This document shows positions 48,136 to 50,977 of a stretch of DNA of 50,977 bases, piece after piece. The position numbers and the translations under genes were made by a program. The notes beneath the pieces were generated by a model. The model saw nothing but the letters and a program-made list of their open reading frames with translations, was not told the DNA's origin and made no database searches. Within the stretch, counting starts at the first letter, position 1. Each line of letters begins with the position of its first letter. This DNA is from Chlorokybus atmophyticus (lineage: Eukaryota; Streptophyta; Chlorokybophyceae; Chlorokybales; Chlorokybaceae), in assembly GCA_009103225.1 (NCBI GenBank), contig RHPI01001946.1:215110-266086 (forward strand), given 5' to 3'.

Positions 48136-48761
48136 TATTGGTATAATATACTCACATATAATATACTCGTACATACATATGTTCGGTCACACAATCGCCG
48201 ATGAGTTACAACAAATACGCGACAACTTGGCTCGCACGTCTAAATTTTAAGACAACCATATACGATTACACCACATGCAAGTCAAGGCTGCCTTCACTTG
48301 CTCCTTCAACTAAAACTTTGATCCACACCGCCGATAATGCCGCACGCGTGTACTCGCTCATGAAAGATTTTAATGGATGAAAATCCCTTCCACCAGTGTT
48401 TCTCCACTCGCAACTTTTGAAATCAACCCGATCGCATATATATAATCCAAGTGACTTCAATGTCCAAATTACGCTTCCGCAACTCATGTCACAGTATTGA
48501 GTACGCTTCCTCTCACTCGATGACATTCTATCTACCTTCCCATCACAAAATATGCTCCCACAAGCATGACCAATTACGTCGCGCCTACGAGCAGGCCACA
48601 ATCTGTTATGCCCTTATCTGGAGTAACTTACTGCAGGTAGGGGAGTTAAATAGTCTCGGGATAGTATTCCGAAACAATCCAATTCAAGCTGCTAAGCGCG
48701 CAAGTATAGCATGTAAGTAATGTTTATGAGGTTGGGTTACTTATTGTATTATACTACTCAA

Positions 48762-48780
48762 AGTGCCAACCGTTGGCACT
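48762..48780. repeat. Short 9-bp inverted repeat
   Basis: AGTGCCAAC at 48,762-48,770 and GTTGGCACT at 48,772-48,780 form a perfect palindrome around a single C. Confidence 0.6.
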
Positions 48781-49039
48781 ATAAGATGACCTTGTATATG
48801 TGTGCATCATGATATAGACATGACATTGAAGGCATGTTAGCATGCCATGAAGCGTACTTGACACTGATGTTGATTACGCAAGGCATTGCATACCAAATGA
48901 GCAGCAGTTACAGGAATACAACATGTGATACAAGATGATATGCAAGCGCAATGGTACACTCACACTATTTGATGTATATTTACACAACATGTAGTAAATG
49001 TTACAATGTTAGTTGAACATTGTCGATTACGCACACATG

Positions 49040-50425
49040 GTTTATGGATTAGTCCGCCATTGTTGCCACTGCCATGTCCGGGATGCACTACTTGGCCGGC
49101 CCAGGCCTGCCAAGGAAGATATAAAAGTTACACGGGACAAACATGATGGACAAGCTGGTTTGAGACTGCTAATAATAAAACAACACTCACTCGAGTCAAT
49201 AAGCAGTTAAGTGACTGCATGATGGGATGACTGGATGTACTCAAGTATGTGTGAGAGCATGCTTGCATGCACAAACGCAGTAATGAGTAATCAGATGCAA
49301 GAACAAGAAGAAACAAAAGGTCTTCTCCATGCATACATGCGGGGACGCCAATGCCGAACGTCATCACAAGCCTTGTATTACAGCAGCTGATAGGCTGGGC
49401 ACAAGGGGTTGGCGTGCAGCTATGCATGCAGCGGTTGGTTACACATGCCATCATGACAATCACAGGGTGCAGTACATGTCTCGTCTAGTATCATGTGTTT
49501 TCGTAGTGTCACTCAGTGATGGTGCAGCACGCAGATGTGACTGTGCGAGTTGCTTACATTATGAAACTCCTACCGATTATTGCGTCTTGCATGCACATTG
49601 TCAATGAAAATTCAGTATGAATCCACACAGCTGCGTGTATGCGCTCTGCAAGCAATGCGTATTGGTGTGCCATACACACAACAGTGTTTCTGATGATGGC
49701 AAACCTTGCTATTACTTGAACAAGAGTGTAATGCTAACTACATGAGCATGCCAATGCAGCTCAAGCTAGACGCTCAGCTGCAAAGGTTATGAGAAGAGTA
49801 TGGCATCAAGCATGCAAGCATGCCATGGCACGACATGTCACATCGTGCATACTTCACATCTACAGCTTACATTCACTTGACATCAAGACAAGCGTGACAA
49901 AACCTTGCATGCTTGATGCCATGCAGGTGCGCCTCTATCCGGCTTACCTCTTGCCAGGCTTTCCTCCACCAGGCCTATGCGTCTTCTCCTGTCCACCTTC
50001 ATGGTGACCACCTCCACCACCCCGTCCATGTCCTTGTCCATGCCCACCTCCTTGTCCATCGCCGTTATGTCGTCCTCCATGCGCTCCGCCCTCGTCACCC
50101 ATGCTCTTGAAGCATGCCACAACCGTTTTGTAGTATCTCAGCCAGAAGAGTACACGGCCTTCGCCTGGGAGGCGACGCCGCGGGGGAGGACGACGACGAC
50201 AATGCCAGCGGCGGCAACAACGATGTCACTGTGACACTGACACTGGCTGTCACAACATAAGCGTCTTTGCTATTGCGTTGCATTCCGTTCCATTTCTCAC
50301 GTTTTTAGAACGTAACACGCATGGCAAGCCATGGGCCGTAGCCCACTGTGCGCCATTGATGCCACGGCGTATAGGTGTCACGATGCCCACTAGGACTATT
50401 TATGAATGTTGCATGGTTGTGTTCT
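49040..50425 (-). pseudogene. Copy D: dead 5' fragment duplicated from copy C
   Basis: This repeats the 5' end of copy C on the same strand. It matches 45,780-47,225 through the upstream flank, exon 1, intron 1 (both contain gggcacaaggggttggc, near 46,099 and 49,398) and the first ~60 bases of exon 2, then stops. Exon 1 keeps the GIVVVV hydrophobic core and the glycine/histidine-rich spacer ending HRPGGGKPGKR before the donor at 49,947. It is broken: the frame of the hydrophobic region hits TGA after VYSSG near 50,133, the ATG lies in a different frame, and exon 2 (from 49,106) reads RPGPAK then TAG where copy C has glutamine, followed by a TAA where copy C has tyrosine. No 3' exons follow. 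Confidence 0.85.
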
Positions 50426-50920
50426 TCCCTTTCGTGGTTTTGTTAATCAGGAACATTGTCGCTAGGGTTGGTGAGAGGGACAGGAGTAAGCACATCACAA
50501 AACATGTTCTGTAAAGGCGGAAGCTGTGTTAAAAGGCATGACAACTTGCAAATGCGTAAAATAATGAGTTCTTAATCACCATGACTATATGACTTCCTAG
50601 TGCAATCTCACGAAGCGCAATAGCTACAGACTCACGAGGATGATTTCATTTCGTATGGTTGAAATTTAATTGGTTATGTTTATCAACCGCATTCTTGATG
50701 TTGCACCAGTCTCAAATCGCCGTATGTTTTGCAATTTATATCATGCGTCATTATTAAAGTATAATGTCACATACATATGATATCATTTCGTTTTGTTTCA
50801 CAGCAGGGCCAATACATATGACAAGACTGTTTGCATTAAACTACGACAGAGTAACACAACATCATATGACCAACAATCGCTCACTCAGATTGGTGTTGGT
50901 ATATAAGCATGTGGGCCCCC

Positions 50921-50925
50921 TTTTT

Positions 50926-50968
<43 letters not shown>
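50921..50968. repeat. T7 followed by a 41-base G run at the window end
   Basis: Seven T (50,921-50,927) then 41 consecutive G (50,928-50,968). It may be a genuine G homopolymer able to form quadruplex structures, or an assembly artefact near a contig end. Confidence 0.9.
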
Positions 50969-50969
<1 letters not shown>

Positions 50970-50977
50970 TAAAAGCA

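Larger units (their letters stand above)
47623..49039. other. AT-rich stretch with three hairpins, no confident gene
   Basis: Between the small frame at 47,440-47,622 and the copy D fragment. It contains the inverted repeats at 48,032-48,063, 48,102-48,135 and 48,762-48,780. A minus-strand frame from ATG 48,526 to TAA 48,266 (86 residues, SVIWTLKSLGLYICDRVD in the middle) is protein-like but unrecognised, so it is not called as a gene. Confidence 0.4.

Noticed and set aside
4708-49106. Possible reassignment of TAA/TAG to glutamine, as in some ulvophyte algae, suggested by stops at glutamine positions
   Set aside because: DIM1 ends in TAG exactly at its universally conserved C-terminus, and the MAPKKK, zinc-finger and LLP-like genes also end in TAG. 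No intact gene here has an internal TAA or TAG. The affected copies also carry frameshifts.

Overview
The window is nuclear DNA of a photosynthetic eukaryote, most likely a green alga. The genes are split into many short exons with GT-AG and an unusual number of GC-AG introns. One gene is a plant-type ANP/NPK1 MAP kinase kinase kinase, another a plastid-type DnaJ zinc-finger protein, and the non-coding DNA is rich in TG/CA and AT repeats. I cannot name the species. All gene models were spliced by hand: in each confident multi-exon gene every exon junction keeps the reading frame.

Layout. 1-7.5 kb (+): a decayed copy of a large unnamed gene (copies A and B), apparently split by a ~3.6 kb insertion that itself holds a broken SAP/zinc-cluster gene. 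8.3-9.1 kb (-): DIM1/TXNL4A, the U5 snRNP 15 kDa protein. 9.9-14.1 kb (+): ANP/NPK1-type MAPKKK. 14.1-19.5 kb: gene-poor, with a dead reverse transcriptase at about 16.3-17.7 kb. 19.5-19.9 kb (+): small DnaJ-type zinc-finger protein. 20.8-24.7 kb (-): class II histone-deacetylase-family enzyme of bacterial type, head-to-head with DNAJC11 (24.8-29.4 kb, +). 30.0-31.0 kb (-): LLP/DUF2423-like small basic protein, head-to-head with ZMAT2/SNU23 (31.7-34.7 kb, +). 35.7-39.5 kb (-): a leucine-rich-repeat protein joined to a SAPS (PP6 regulatory subunit) C-terminal region. 40.0-40.2 kb: an assembly gap inside poly-G. 41.3-47.1 kb (-): the intact 19-exon, 993-residue member (copy C) of the family decayed at the left end. 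49.0-50.4 kb (-): a dead 5' fragment of the same gene (copy D), then a 41-base G run.

How it fits together. The middle of the window is ordinary housekeeping content: two tri-snRNP splicing proteins, a mitochondrial J-protein, a phosphatase-subunit-like protein, a MAPKKK and a deacetylase. They are mostly arranged as divergent pairs sharing short 5' regions. This block is flanked by inverted copies of one unnamed gene family, with one intact copy and two broken ones. That family is the best candidate for something undescribed. The LRR-SAPS fusion, the GC-AG introns and the interrupted A/B copy are the next most interesting points.
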